Shown piece after piece: positions 8,195 through 16,462 of a DNA stretch of 30,284 nt. The first letter of the stretch is position 1; each line of letters starts with the position of its first letter. This DNA comes from Cryomorphaceae bacterium (GTDB lineage Bacteria > Bacteroidota > Bacteroidia > Flavobacteriales > Schleiferiaceae): NCBI GenBank assembly GCA_022565745.1, contig JAIUMB010000004.1:1-30284 (forward strand). Reading direction: 5' to 3'. Under the pieces are notes generated by a model. That model searched no databases and was not told the origin of the DNA. It was given only the letters and a program-made list of their open reading frames with translations. Both the position numbers and the translations under genes were made by a program.

Positions 8195-9607
8195 ATGAAG
8201 GTAGAGCAAATCTATACCGGATGCCTGGCACAAGGCGCATATTACATCGTATCAAATGGCGAAGCGGCCATCATTGATCCTTTGAGAGAGACACAACCGT
8301 ATATCGATCGTTTGGAAAAAGACGGTGTAAAGTTGAAATACATCTTTGAAACACATTTTCATGCCGACTTTGTCTCTGGTCACGTGGATTTAAGTAAAAA
8401 AACGGGTGCAGATATCGTTTATGGACCTACAGCCAAAACAGAATTTGACGCCATTATCGCCGAAGACAATCAAGAATTTAAAGTTGGAGATGTGACGTTT
8501 GTAGTGTTGCATACCCCGGGTCATACCATGGAAAGTGCCACATTCTTATTGCGCGACGCCGATGGAAAAGAGCACGCCATTTTTACCGGCGACACGCTAT
8601 TTTTAGGCGATGTAGGGCGACCAGACCTTGCCCAAAAAGCAGCGAGTATGACCCAAGAAGAATTGGCAGGTATGTTGTACGATAGTTTGACCAATAAAAT
8701 CCTTCCCCTATCGGATGATATTACCGTGTATCCCGGACACGGAGCCGGAAGTGCTTGTGGAAAAAACATGATGAAAGAAACGGTCGATACCCTGGGTAAC
8801 CAAAAAGCGGTCAATTATGCCTTAAAACAACCCAATAAAAAGGCCTTTGTGGAAGCCGTTACCGATGGATTGTTGCCGCCACCTGCATATTTTGGAGATA
8901 ACGTAGCCATGAACAAAAAAGGTTATCAAAGTTTTGATGACGTAAGAAAAACAGCCATGCAAGCGTTGTCGCCAAACGCTTTTGAAGCCGCTGCTGAAGA
9001 AACAACAGCGCTCATTTTAGATACCAGAGAAAACGGACTCTTTTCACAAGGATTTGTCCCCAATTCCATCAATATTGGATTGAAAGGAGACTTTGCACCT
9101 TGGGTAGGCGCCATGATAGGTAGTGTGGATCAACCCATTTTGTTGGTTACCGAGTCTGGCGAAGAAGAAGAAGCCGTAACCCGTTTATCGCGTGTGGGCT
9201 TCGACAATGTTCTCGGTTATCTCGAAGGCGGCTTTGAAACTTGGAAATCAGCCGGAAAAGAAGTGGATAGCGTCAACAGAATCACGGCGGAGCAATTTGC
9301 TAAAGAAGTAGAAATAGGAACATCTAAGGTGATTGATGTTCGCAAAGAAAGTGAGTATGTCGCTGAGCACGTTGAAGAAGCATACAACAAGCCTTTGGAT
9401 TTCATCAACGAATGGTTTGCCGATATCAATACCGATGAACACGTGTACATACATTGTGCTGGTGGCTACAGAAGTATGATAGCTGCAAGTATATTACAAT
9501 CGCGAGGTATTCGCAATTTTACTGAAATAGAAGGTGGATTTAAGGCCATCGCGGAAGCTGGTGTGGCAAAAACCGACTATGTTTGTCCATCAAAAGTGAT
9601 GAAGTAA
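8195..9607 (+). CDS. Metallo-beta-lactamase fold / double rhodanese protein (persulfide dioxygenase-like)
   Basis: 470 residues in three domains. Residues 1-210: MBL fold with ETHFHADFVSGH (H54, H56, D58), HTPGH (H110) and TGDTLF (D133). The spacing H54-H110 equals that of the mononuclear iron site of ETHE1 persulfide dioxygenases, and the usual HxHxDH second-metal histidine is replaced by Phe, as in that group. Residues about 265-365: a rhodanese domain whose active-site loop reads VTESGEEEEA and lacks Cys, so it is inactive. Residues about 370-470: a second rhodanese with HCAGGYRS (Cys 421) intact. The likely role is oxidation or transfer of sulfane sulfur during sulfide handling. ATG 8195 is chosen over an upstream TTG at 8186. 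It is monocistronic, with a terminator 17 nt downstream. Confidence 0.88.
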   Translation: MKVEQIYTGCLAQGAYYIVSNGEAAIIDPLRETQPYIDRLEKDGVKLKYIFETHFHADFVSGHVDLSKKTGADIVYGPTAKTEFDAIIAEDNQEFKVGDVTFVVLHTPGHTMESATFLLRDADGKEHAIFTGDTLFLGDVGRPDLAQKAASMTQEELAGMLYDSLTNKILPLSDDITVYPGHGAGSACGKNMMKETVDTLGNQKAVNYALKQPNKKAFVEAVTDGLLPPPAYFGDNVAMNKKGYQSFDDVRKTAMQALSPNAFEAAAEETTALILDTRENGLFSQGFVPNSINIGLKGDFAPWVGAMIGSVDQPILLVTESGEEEEAVTRLSRVGFDNVLGYLEGGFETWKSAGKEVDSVNRITAEQFAKEVEIGTSKVIDVRKESEYVAEHVEEAYNKPLDFINEWFADINTDEHVYIHCAGGYRSMIAASILQSRGIRNFTEIEGGFKAIAEAGVAKTDYVCPSKVMK

Positions 9608-9624
9608 TGGCCACTTTGTTTAAT

Positions 9625-9653
9625 AAAAAAGCCCGCTCAATGCGGGCTTTTTT
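9625..9653. terminator. Strong bidirectional Rho-independent terminator
   Basis: AAAAAAGCCCGC / GCGGGCTTTTTT with a TCAAT loop: a perfect GC-rich stem flanked by A and T runs, so it can work on both strands between the convergent genes at 8195-9607 and 9726-10808. Confidence 0.95.
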
Positions 9654-9725
9654 ATTTACTCCACAACCATAAAGTCAAAGAGGTTGTTTTTGCACTTTAC
9701 AAAAAGACCGTAGTCGATGCCTACA

Positions 9726-10808
9726 TCACTGTTTAAACATTGGTGCGCCAAACCCGTAGGCAATTCGTACGCCTACATATAAGTTGCTGTATTGAACATC
9801 GCTCAACCCCGGGAGAACGCCCGCTTCAATGGCAAATTTGTACTTTCCTACATTGCTTCCTCCTAAAGACCCATAAGCTTCAACACCCAACAAAAACCCA
9901 AAGTTGGTTAAACTTAATTCTTCACTTAAGTCTGCCTCATCAAATGGTTCTTTTTGTGTTTCAAAACCAAATTCTCCGACAAAAGGATTTCCGGTTATTT
10001 GATATAAACCCGTGTGAGAAGGGCCAACAACAGGAAGAAGAAGATGGGCGTACACCCGGCTCCCGGCACTGTAAGCATATAATTTGTTGTCTAAAACAAT
10101 GGCTCCAAATCGATTTGTTTGGTAGGAAGCACCAACACGAAGCATAGTCATTTGAAGGTTTGTGAGAAAGACACCGCTTTCTAAACTAGGATTTACCGTT
10201 TCAACACTTTCAATGAATCTATCTTTTTTATCAATACTTCTAGTAAGTTGCATAACTCCTCCTTCAACATAGACACTTCTACTAACCGGAAGGTCCTGTT
10301 TTAAGGTGTAAACAACAGACATCCCACCTTTATTTTCCGTACGTAGAGGAATATCCGTAGCCTTCATCGTTTTGTCTTCCCAAACTTGAAAGCCACCATA
10401 AATGGATAAATTGTTGTGCCAACGCTGCTCAGACGATAATTTATCATCTGCATTTGGAATGGAATTAGGATCTCCTGTGGTCAAAGAAAAGGGATATGAA
10501 TGATCAAGTTCGCCTCGCAATTGAATTTTTTTGATGTCAATCAACGACGATAAAGTAAAACCAAAAAACATTTGGTTTTCATCAAAACCCGAAAAAGCAC
10601 CTCCGTATATCGACCAAATGGGTTTGGTATCAGCGTCTCCTTTTAAAAATGTATAGTTCATTCGCGTACCATCTTTAAAAACAAGTTGATGACCACCGTC
10701 TTCTGTTTTTTCAGACGTAACGCCCTCTTTTTGGGCAAAAGCATGACTACCCAAAATGGTAGCAATGGCAATTAAAAAGGTTTTAAAAATAGATTTTTTT
10801 TTCATCAT
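9726..10808 (-). CDS. Outer-membrane-associated protein of unknown function
   Basis: 360 residues with signal peptide MMKKKSIFKTFLIAIATILGSHAFA and repeated amphipathic strands (IWSIYGGAFSGF, MSVVYTLKQ, SVYVEGGVMQLTR, LYVGVRIAYGFGAPMFKQ). The terminal strand is aromatic-rich, suggesting a beta-barrel or barrel-associated protein in the outer membrane. A segment after the signal peptide (VFKDGTRMNYTFLKGD) looks like a small soluble domain. I do not recognise the family and assign no function. Start: two consecutive ATGs at 10808 and 10805 follow a leader of about 69 nt after a well-formed promoter at 10878-10909. It ends about 70 bp before the bidirectional terminator. Confidence 0.75.
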   Translation of the reverse strand: MMKKKSIFKTFLIAIATILGSHAFAQKEGVTSEKTEDGGHQLVFKDGTRMNYTFLKGDADTKPIWSIYGGAFSGFDENQMFFGFTLSSLIDIKKIQLRGELDHSYPFSLTTGDPNSIPNADDKLSSEQRWHNNLSIYGGFQVWEDKTMKATDIPLRTENKGGMSVVYTLKQDLPVSRSVYVEGGVMQLTRSIDKKDRFIESVETVNPSLESGVFLTNLQMTMLRVGASYQTNRFGAIVLDNKLYAYSAGSRVYAHLLLPVVGPSHTGLYQITGNPFVGEFGFETQKEPFDEADLSEELSLTNFGFLLGVEAYGSLGGSNVGKYKFAIEAGVLPGLSDVQYSNLYVGVRIAYGFGAPMFKQ

Positions 10809-10877
10809 AAAAAATTAATTGGTTAAAAAGGTTTAAAAGAAAACAAGAAAAACGTTACGCGTGTTAACAATTTTTAA

Positions 10878-10909
10878 CAAATATAAAACGCATATTCAAA
10901 AACAGCAAA
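10878..10909 (-). promoter_or_regulatory. Complete Bacteroidota promoter (TTTG-N20-TATATTTG)
   Basis: On the minus strand TTTG (10909-10906), exactly 20 bp, then TATATTTG (10885-10878). This matches both consensus elements and their spacing and drives the outer-membrane protein gene starting at 10808. Confidence 0.75.
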
Positions 10910-10928
10910 AATCTCGTCTGTAGCCAAG

Positions 10929-10957
10929 TTGGAAGAATGATTTTCTGATTACTTTTG
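10929..10957 (+). promoter_or_regulatory. Promoter (TTG-N18-TACTTTTG) of the 154-residue protein gene
   Basis: TTG at 10929-10931, an 18-bp spacer and TACTTTTG at 10950-10957, 27 nt before the ATG at 10985. It is divergent to the promoter at 10878-10909; their -33 elements are about 20 bp apart. Confidence 0.6.
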
Positions 10958-10984
10958 GGTTTCTGTTCAGAATAACACCAACGA

Positions 10985-11449
10985 ATGAAGTACCCCATTA
11001 TCATTTTGCTTTTTATACAAACAACCGCTTGGGCACAACTTACTCAGGAAAGAATTGAGGTTAAGTCTAGGTTTTTGGGAGAGTTTGGTTTTTTTTATAA
11101 TGATAAACCCTTAAATATTCGTCAGTTAAAACAAATAATGGCCGTCAATGAAGACGCTACTCAACAATTGAATACAGCTTTAAAATATAGAAAAGCCGCC
11201 GGTATAAGTAGTCTTTCGGGCGTAGCCTTCATGGGATATTATCTCTTTGAAGTGTCTCAAGACAGACCAGAGACGGTATGGCCGGTTATAGTTGGTGGGA
11301 CGTTGTTATTATCAGCAATTCCATTAAATTCCATTTATAGCAATAAAACGGAAAAAGCCATAGAAACTTATAATGAAGGTGTTCCTTATAATCGCCAATC
11401 AAGTGTGCAGTTGGAATGGAGGGTAAGCGGTCTAGTTCTTAGCTTCTAG
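10985..11449 (+). CDS. Small exported protein with two hydrophobic segments, function unknown
   Basis: 154 residues: signal peptide (MKYPIIILLFIQTTAWAQ), a polar region with FYNDKPLNIRQLKQIM, then two hydrophobic segments (about residues 77-92 and 101-117, VWPVIVGGTLLLSAIPL) and a conserved-looking SIYSNKTEKAIETYNEG stretch. This arrangement, with a short N-terminal helix region followed by two glycine-rich membrane helices and a K-A-x-x-x-Y-N ending, is common among small uncharacterised Bacteroidota envelope proteins, but I know no function for it. It is preceded by its own promoter and transcribed divergently from the outer-membrane protein gene at 9726-10808. Confidence 0.65.
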   Translation: MKYPIIILLFIQTTAWAQLTQERIEVKSRFLGEFGFFYNDKPLNIRQLKQIMAVNEDATQQLNTALKYRKAAGISSLSGVAFMGYYLFEVSQDRPETVWPVIVGGTLLLSAIPLNSIYSNKTEKAIETYNEGVPYNRQSSVQLEWRVSGLVLSF

Positions 11450-11552
11450 AGGTCTTTTTACTTTTATACAATTTGTAAAAAAACAAATTTAAATACCCGC
11501 CCTTTCTATTTAAACCGATTTTAACGCCCTTGTTGTACTTAGTAGGCTGAAA

Positions 11553-11846
11553 CTATTCACTTTTTACCATACGAGGAACTTTGATGTAATCGGTATCGTG
11601 GTCGGGCGCGTTTTTTAGGGCGTCTTGCTGACTGCTTTCTTTGCCTTTTACGTCTTCACGCGTGGCATTATTTCGGTCGCTGACGTAAATCATCGGTTCT
11701 ACATTGTCTAACTCAAGTTCTTTGACCTTTTCAACAAAGTGAAGAATTTTATTGAAATCGCGAAGCATGCCTTGCTTTTCATCTTCACTCAGTTCAATCT
11801 TTGCCAAATGGGCAATTTTCTCCAATTCTTTAATTGATACATCCAT
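11553..11846 (-). CDS. gatC: Asp-tRNA(Asn)/Glu-tRNA(Gln) amidotransferase subunit C
   Basis: 97 residues, the usual GatC size. Typical features are the N-terminal helix ELEKIAHLAKIELSEDE, the central ILHFVEKVKELELDNVEPMIYVSD and the C-terminal DYIKVPRMVKSE (family consensus F-x-V-P-x-V). GatC wraps around GatA and stabilises the GatCAB complex that transamidates misacylated Glu-tRNA(Gln) and Asp-tRNA(Asn). gatA and gatB are not in the window, as is common in this phylum. The gene has its own -7 box 17 nt upstream, squeezed directly against the stop of the alpha/beta hydrolase gene. Confidence 0.95.
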   Translation of the reverse strand: MDVSIKELEKIAHLAKIELSEDEKQGMLRDFNKILHFVEKVKELELDNVEPMIYVSDRNNATREDVKGKESSQQDALKNAPDHDTDYIKVPRMVKSE

Positions 11847-11863
11847 GGTGCGTTTCTTTGGTG

Positions 11864-11871
11864 CAAAAGTA
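11864..11871 (-). promoter_or_regulatory. -7 box of gatC
   Basis: TACTTTTG on the minus strand, 17 nt before the gatC ATG and 3 nt past the hydrolase stop codon. No -33 TTTG at a standard distance. Confidence 0.5.
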
Positions 11872-11873
11872 CA

Positions 11874-12695
11874 TCAACGAACGGACATATTTAGCAGAAC
11901 CTCACGCTGATTGATCCAAAAGGCATGTAGCACTTCCGCGGTTGCTTTAGGCATTTCCCATGGCCCCATGTGTGCAGTGGGCAACCATACACCCGTTACG
12001 CCCTCAGCCAACATTTGTTCTTCCATATCTTGAGTAGACACCACCGTATCGTTGACGCCAGCCAGTAAAAGAATAGGGTAAGGAGCAAAGTGAAGAATGG
12101 CTTCACGGTCGGGTCGTATTTTCATGCCTTCCAGTGAAGCAGCCACAGAACCAGCCCTGATTTGCATTGCGTTTTTGATTAGGCGCTCAATGGCTTTAAT
12201 TTGTTTTTTCCTGGCTTCTAAGGAAAATAAAAGAGGAATAGCGTGCTTGATAAAACCTTCACAATCTCGTTTAACCATAACTACAGCGCGGTCTCGGTCT
12301 TGTTTCTTGCGAATGCCGTCGGCGCGGGCGGTAGAATGAACAAGAGACAAAGTGCGGATGACATCGGGATTGCGTTCAGCTAAGGCCAAAGCAACATATC
12401 CGCCCATGCTGTGGCCAACCAAATGCACTTTTCTCAGACGAAGTGTTCTGATTACAGACTCAACCGCTTCGGCCATTTCTTCCATGCGGTAGATGTAACC
12501 AATGCCATCAGATTGACCGTGGCCAAACAAATCTATGCAAATGACACGGAAAGTATTTGGCAAATATCGCTTGACACCCTGCCACATACGGGCGTCTTCC
12601 AAAAAGCCGTGGAGAAAAATCACTGCCTGACCTTTACCGTTGTCAGTAAAGTGAATATGGGTGGATTTAAATGGGAGTGTATGGTGTTGCATCAT
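11874..12695 (-). CDS. Alpha/beta-fold hydrolase
   Basis: 273 residues of a canonical alpha/beta hydrolase: oxyanion-hole motif FLHGFLEDARMW (about 28-39), DLFGHGQSDG (about 55-64), nucleophile elbow VGHSMGGYVA (Ser about 97), acidic residue in LLLAGVNDTVV and catalytic His in TAHMGPWEMP. The helical cap lies between about 130 and 205. No lid or binding motif identifies the substrate; esterase, lactonase or haloperoxidase-like activities are all possible. Two ATGs (12695 and 12692) are available; the first is 4 nt from a TAATTTTG box, again suggesting a leaderless mRNA. It sits between recX and gatC on the same strand. Confidence 0.88.
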   Translation of the reverse strand: MMQHHTLPFKSTHIHFTDNGKGQAVIFLHGFLEDARMWQGVKRYLPNTFRVICIDLFGHGQSDGIGYIYRMEEMAEAVESVIRTLRLRKVHLVGHSMGGYVALALAERNPDVIRTLSLVHSTARADGIRKKQDRDRAVVMVKRDCEGFIKHAIPLLFSLEARKKQIKAIERLIKNAMQIRAGSVAASLEGMKIRPDREAILHFAPYPILLLAGVNDTVVSTQDMEEQMLAEGVTGVWLPTAHMGPWEMPKATAEVLHAFWINQREVLLNMSVR

Positions 12696-12699
12696 GGCG

Positions 12700-12707
12700 C
12701 AAAATTA
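12700..12707 (-). promoter_or_regulatory. -7 box placed 4 nt before the hydrolase start
   Basis: On the minus strand TAATTTTG followed by CGCC and ATG at 12695. Perfect TAnnTTTG; a TTTG lies 25 bp upstream (12736-12733), longer than the usual spacer, within the recX 3' end. Confidence 0.5.
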
Positions 12708-12731
12708 CACACCACAAAGAGGATTTACACA

Positions 12732-13211
12732 TCAAAAAGCATCAACAATTGAACGAATAAGATCGTATTCAAAGCCGCGCTGATACAGAAACCCCATGAC
12801 TTTTTGCCGGCGAATAAAGTCGTTGTTCTCTTTGACTTTTTCCCATTTCCAATGTGCCAGTTTTTGGAGGTGGTTTAGGTATTCCTCGTCGTCGATGATT
12901 TCTAATGCCAACTGAATACATGCTTTGGAAACCTTACGTTGGAAAAGTTTTTCTTTAATTTTTAAACGTCCCCAGCCTTTTTGTCGAAATTTGCCCCGGG
13001 CAAACGCTTCGGCAAAGCGCAGTTCGTTGACAAAGCCCTCTTCAATGAGTTCCACCATCAGCAAGTCGACCACCATGGGAATAAGCCCCATGCTCTGGAG
13101 CTTCTCACTCACTTCGTGCTGCGAACGTTCCTGATAAGCACAATAGCGGCGAATAGCCTCTCGTGCATCCTGTACGTCATAAACCTTATGCTGTGGCGCG
13201 CCTTTGTCCAT
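12732..13211 (-). CDS. recX: Regulatory protein RecX
   Basis: 159 residues with the three tandem three-helix repeats of RecX: AREAIRRYCAYQERSQHEVSEKLQSMG (about 14-40), LIEEGFVNELRFAEAFARGKFRQKGWGRLKIKEKL (about 55-89) and a C-terminal repeat with FIRRQKVMGFLYQRGFEYDLIRSIV. The central FVNELRFAEAFARGKFR-x-KGWG is the family signature. RecX caps RecA filaments and inhibits or modulates recombinase activity; recA is not in the window. No perfect promoter box is seen before the ATG at 13211; the palindromic repeat region lies directly upstream. Confidence 0.93.
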   Translation of the reverse strand: MDKGAPQHKVYDVQDAREAIRRYCAYQERSQHEVSEKLQSMGLIPMVVDLLMVELIEEGFVNELRFAEAFARGKFRQKGWGRLKIKEKLFQRKVSKACIQLALEIIDDEEYLNHLQKLAHWKWEKVKENNDFIRRQKVMGFLYQRGFEYDLIRSIVDAF

Positions 13212-13269
13212 GCGTTTGTTTTAGAAGGCTAAAAATAGGGAGGAAATGCGAATTTTAAAAAACAATATT

Positions 13270-13548
13270 CCGTACCTAACGGCACGGAGGGGAGCGGTGT
13301 GTTGCATCGTCTTGCTACCAACATTTCGTGCCTAACGGCACTTTGGCGTATTATCGATTAATGGCTTGGAATCTATGTTCTTTGCCCAGGGCATTTGGTA
13401 CATAAACCGTATAATATTCATTTGAGTTATGGTGACTGTTGTGCGTCACCCAATACCACAAATCAGCCTCATCATCCCGTTAGGGATGGAATATCGGTAG
13501 CGAAATAACCATTTCAACGATCCATAAATACCCGTCCTGTAGGGACGG
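13270..13548. repeat. Composite palindromic intergenic repeat, copy 1
   Basis: The gap 13212-13607 has no gene and holds four short hairpins: CCGTACC/GGCACGG (13270-13287), GTGCC-TAAC-GGCAC (13328-13341), CATCCC-GTTA-GGGATG (13473-13488) and CCGTCC-TGTA-GGGACGG (13532-13548). The last two are each followed by GGAATATnGGTA-type sequence. Most of this arrangement, including the intervening GAGTTATGGT and ATACCACAAAT words, recurs at 16463-16590, so it is a dispersed repeat family and not gene-specific regulation. Copy 1 has about 60 extra bases in its middle. Confidence 0.8.
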
Positions 13549-13607
13549 AATATTGGTAAAATCATGACCTATGGTTGAAGACAATAAGTATCTCGTGTCA
13601 TGCGACA

Positions 13608-14273
13608 CTAATTGATAACCCCTTGTCGAATGGAATACAAAAGCAAACCAACCACATTCTTTGATTTCGTTTTTTGAAGCAATTTTTGCCGATGTACTTC
13701 AACGGTTCGTACACTAATTGACAACTCACTAGCAATTTCATTATTTTTCTTTTGTAGGCAAATGGCTCTTAACACATCTAACTCACGGTTTGTAAATTCT
13801 ACAGTCATTGATAACACTTCACCGTTTTCTGAATTTGAACTTGTTAAAGCTCTTAAAATGTCTTGCTGAATGTATATGCTTGAGCGGTGTAGTGACTTTA
13901 TTGCAACAGTTAAATCTAATTCATTTGAACACGAGGCCAACATCATGCTTAACCTCATATCATAAAGCTTTTGTATAAGCGCAAGATCAAATTCTTTTAT
14001 AAAAATAAGCAGTTTGGTTTTTGTGAATTTTTCTTGAAACTCACGAATTAATCCTAAAACCTGTGATTGTCTTGGGGTTAAAGTTAGTAGCACAATTGAA
14101 GGTTTTCGAAGTTTTGAATAATGGATTTTTTTCAATTCCGGTAAGCAATCTATCACGCGTACACCTTTTATTTTATCCACAACAGAAGCTAAGCCTTGCC
14201 GCAATAATGGGAACTTTTCAATAATTGCAAGTGATATAATTTTGTTGGCTGAAGTAGTAGTCATGTTTTTCAT
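13608..14273 (-). CDS. LuxR/NarL-type transcription regulator with degenerate receiver domain
   Basis: 221 residues. Residues about 155-215 form a LuxR-type HTH: FTNRELDVLRAICLQKKNNEIASELSISVRTVEVHRQKLLQK, with the recognition helix VRTVEVHRQKLL intact. Residues about 11-130 have the pattern of a response-regulator receiver (SLAIIEKFPLLRQGLASVV, PSIVLLTLTP), but the acidic pair after the first strand is IEKF and the phospho-acceptor Asp of the LLD motif is Thr (LLTLTP), so classical phosphorylation is not possible. The protein probably senses something else or acts constitutively. It starts 15 nt after the stop of the large T9SS protein gene and likely shares its transcript. Confidence 0.85.
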   Translation of the reverse strand: MKNMTTTSANKIISLAIIEKFPLLRQGLASVVDKIKGVRVIDCLPELKKIHYSKLRKPSIVLLTLTPRQSQVLGLIREFQEKFTKTKLLIFIKEFDLALIQKLYDMRLSMMLASCSNELDLTVAIKSLHRSSIYIQQDILRALTSSNSENGEVLSMTVEFTNRELDVLRAICLQKKNNEIASELSISVRTVEVHRQKLLQKTKSKNVVGLLLYSIRQGVIN

Positions 14274-14288
14274 AATTTAAACGTTTAT

Positions 14289-16274
14289 TTAATCTCCCAT
14301 CACCACCACCTTTCTTACCACAGCAGCCCCGCTAAGCCCCTGTATTTTCAACAAATACATGCCGGCGGGAAGGTCACTGACGTCGATTTGGGTAGTGGAT
14401 AAGCCTTCTGTATTGAGATCTTTTACCAGCATACCGGCGGTGTTGTAGAGCTGGATGTTGTGGTGTTGGGTGAGATTGGTGATGTGCAGCTCATCGCGGG
14501 TTGGGTTGGGGTAAACTTCGATTAACTGCAATAACCGTTGTTCTTGGGTTGATAAACCGCGGTTATCAACGCTGTCGCAATGCTGGGTCGTGCCGCAGCT
14601 ATTGATTACCGTTACACACACTTGGTACTTGCCACGCTGTGCGTACACGTGGTGGGGATCGGTCTCGTTGAGCAGCGTATGGCCATCACCAAAATCCCAC
14701 AGTAAGGTATCTGCCGGACCGCCCGTATAGCTGAACCATACGGTATCGGAACCGCTTATGTAGGTGTAATTGAAATCTGAAATAGGGTCTGAGCAGGCGT
14801 ATTTGGACAAGAAAAAGCTGCGCTGACCGCCGTACTTAAACAAGGTATCCGGACCAAGGTACATCATGCTGCTGAAGTTGCCGCCCATGTAATACGCGCC
14901 TTCTGAGTCTGCCGTTATGGCGTGACCATAAGACGCCGCACCAAATGGAGAGGTCGGGCGATCCATACCTATTAAATCACCATTACTGGGTGAAAAGCGG
15001 GCTATATACGCCTCATAACCTTGATTGCCTACCGACACAAAGGTATCTAAATCGTTGTTGCCAAACCAATACATCGAGCCGGAGTAACCAATGATGGCAA
15101 CCTCATCTTCCGCTGCGTTATACGCAACACCGTGAGATGGGGTACGCGCGTCTACCTTACCATACTTGGCCCAAAGGGCATTTCCTGAATCGTCTATTTT
15201 CATAATAAACGGAGACATAAACCACATGTCTGGATTGTCGAACAATACACCATTAAACTCTCCGCCATTAGGCATTAATCCGGTTATGTAAAGATTGCCA
15301 ACATCATCTAAGGTCATGTGATTGATTCTATTGTTGCCATAAGGAGGCTCTGAGTCTCCTTGAATATACCAAACCACTTGACCTAAACTATCAAATGCGG
15401 CGAGATACATACGGTCTTCTATGGTGTCTCCTCCAATGAAAAAAGGCGTTGCAAGCGGATAATACCCCCCCACATAATACCGCTTTAGGTTGGAATCATA
15501 AATAAAATTTTCGTCATTCCAAGTGCCTGTGAATTGTCCGAAATCCGCTTCAAAATCCATTTTTATAACCTCTTCTACCTCACCCTGACCGTTATAGACC
15601 AAAACATAAGCGCCGTCTTCGGCAATCACATTGTTGTTTGTCCAATCGTGTTCTCCGGCGTTCAAATAACAAAACCAATGCACCCTTCCGTCGGAGTCAA
15701 CATCCATTCTATAGGAAAACCCCCTGTCTTGCATAGCCAAACTATCTTTTCCGGGCAGTGCCAGCCATTGATAGTTGCCTAATGAGTCATACTTAACTAG
15801 AAATTTTGCTTGGGTAATGATATTTAGACTGGGTAAAACGGTGTCTGTATCAAAGTGTAAAGGAGAGTTGTGCATACGTGTTATACGTCCCGCCACATAG
15901 ACATTGCCGTCGCCATCTAATCTAAGACTGTTTCCTCTGTCAAAACTTTCTCCTCCAATCACTTTGGCCCAACGAAACACTCCAGATGCGGTAAAGCTAG
16001 AAATAACAATGTCAATAGACGCTGCTTGCCCAACACGGGCATAGCCTGTAAGCGGAACACCATCCACACGCAGGTTGCTGGACCCGGCCTGTGCCATGAT
16101 GTAAACATTGTCGTGCGCATCGGTTGCTATTTCCAGAATATTGGTGTTGTTTTGATTACTACCCGAAATGGAATTGGTGCTTCCCCCTCTTTTGCTCCAT
16201 TGAAAATACTGAGCGTGAGCAATAGTTGACGTAAGGAAAAGCAGTAAAGCAGTTGTTTTGTAGAGGTTTTTCAT
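14289..16274 (-). CDS. T9SS-secreted protein with beta-propeller-like repeats and PKD domain
   Basis: 661 residues with a signal peptide (MKNLYKTTALLLFLTSTIAHAQ), a long N-terminal region of repeats of the type 'A-x-D-x-x-x-N-V-Y-I/V-x-G-x' (DAHDNVYIMAQA, DGDGNVYVAGRI, DDVGNLYITGLM, DSEGAYYMGGNF) resembling SBBP/NHL propellers, a PKD domain (about 495-570, with LLWDFGDGHT and a YAQRGKYQVCVTV strand) and a type A T9SS sorting domain (about 585-661: IEVYPNPTRDELHI ... LPAGMYLLKIQ ... VVRKVVV). It should be exported by Sec, passed through the type IX system and released or anchored at the cell surface. No enzymatic motif is seen. It is the first gene before the LuxR-type regulator. Confidence 0.9.
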   Translation of the reverse strand: MKNLYKTTALLLFLTSTIAHAQYFQWSKRGGSTNSISGSNQNNTNILEIATDAHDNVYIMAQAGSSNLRVDGVPLTGYARVGQAASIDIVISSFTASGVFRWAKVIGGESFDRGNSLRLDGDGNVYVAGRITRMHNSPLHFDTDTVLPSLNIITQAKFLVKYDSLGNYQWLALPGKDSLAMQDRGFSYRMDVDSDGRVHWFCYLNAGEHDWTNNNVIAEDGAYVLVYNGQGEVEEVIKMDFEADFGQFTGTWNDENFIYDSNLKRYYVGGYYPLATPFFIGGDTIEDRMYLAAFDSLGQVVWYIQGDSEPPYGNNRINHMTLDDVGNLYITGLMPNGGEFNGVLFDNPDMWFMSPFIMKIDDSGNALWAKYGKVDARTPSHGVAYNAAEDEVAIIGYSGSMYWFGNNDLDTFVSVGNQGYEAYIARFSPSNGDLIGMDRPTSPFGAASYGHAITADSEGAYYMGGNFSSMMYLGPDTLFKYGGQRSFFLSKYACSDPISDFNYTYISGSDTVWFSYTGGPADTLLWDFGDGHTLLNETDPHHVYAQRGKYQVCVTVINSCGTTQHCDSVDNRGLSTQEQRLLQLIEVYPNPTRDELHITNLTQHHNIQLYNTAGMLVKDLNTEGLSTTQIDVSDLPAGMYLLKIQGLSGAAVVRKVVVMGD

Positions 16275-16309
16275 GTTATTGTGAGTTTAATAAGGTGCTA
16301 AATGGATTA

Positions 16310-16317
16310 CAAAAATA
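16310..16317 (-). promoter_or_regulatory. -7 box for the T9SS protein/LuxR transcript
   Basis: TATTTTTG on the minus strand, 35 nt before the ATG at 16274. It fits TAnnTTTG, but the surrounding sequence is very AT-rich and no -33 element is seen. Confidence 0.4.
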
Positions 16318-16462
16318 TATAAAAGTATAAGAAAATGCGAATTAAATTATTATATATTATTGTTTTGTGATTGTGCGATAGGGTTTGTTGTTTTTAAGGG
16401 TAAAAAGTTTAAAATATCACGTTACTGACGGCTCGGTAAGGTGTGGGTGTATTTTCATCGGA

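Noticed and set aside
11470..11489. AATTTGT/ACAAATT inverted repeat as terminator of the 154-residue gene
   Set aside because: The stem is only AT pairs with an A-rich loop and no following T run, expected by chance in such AT-rich DNA.
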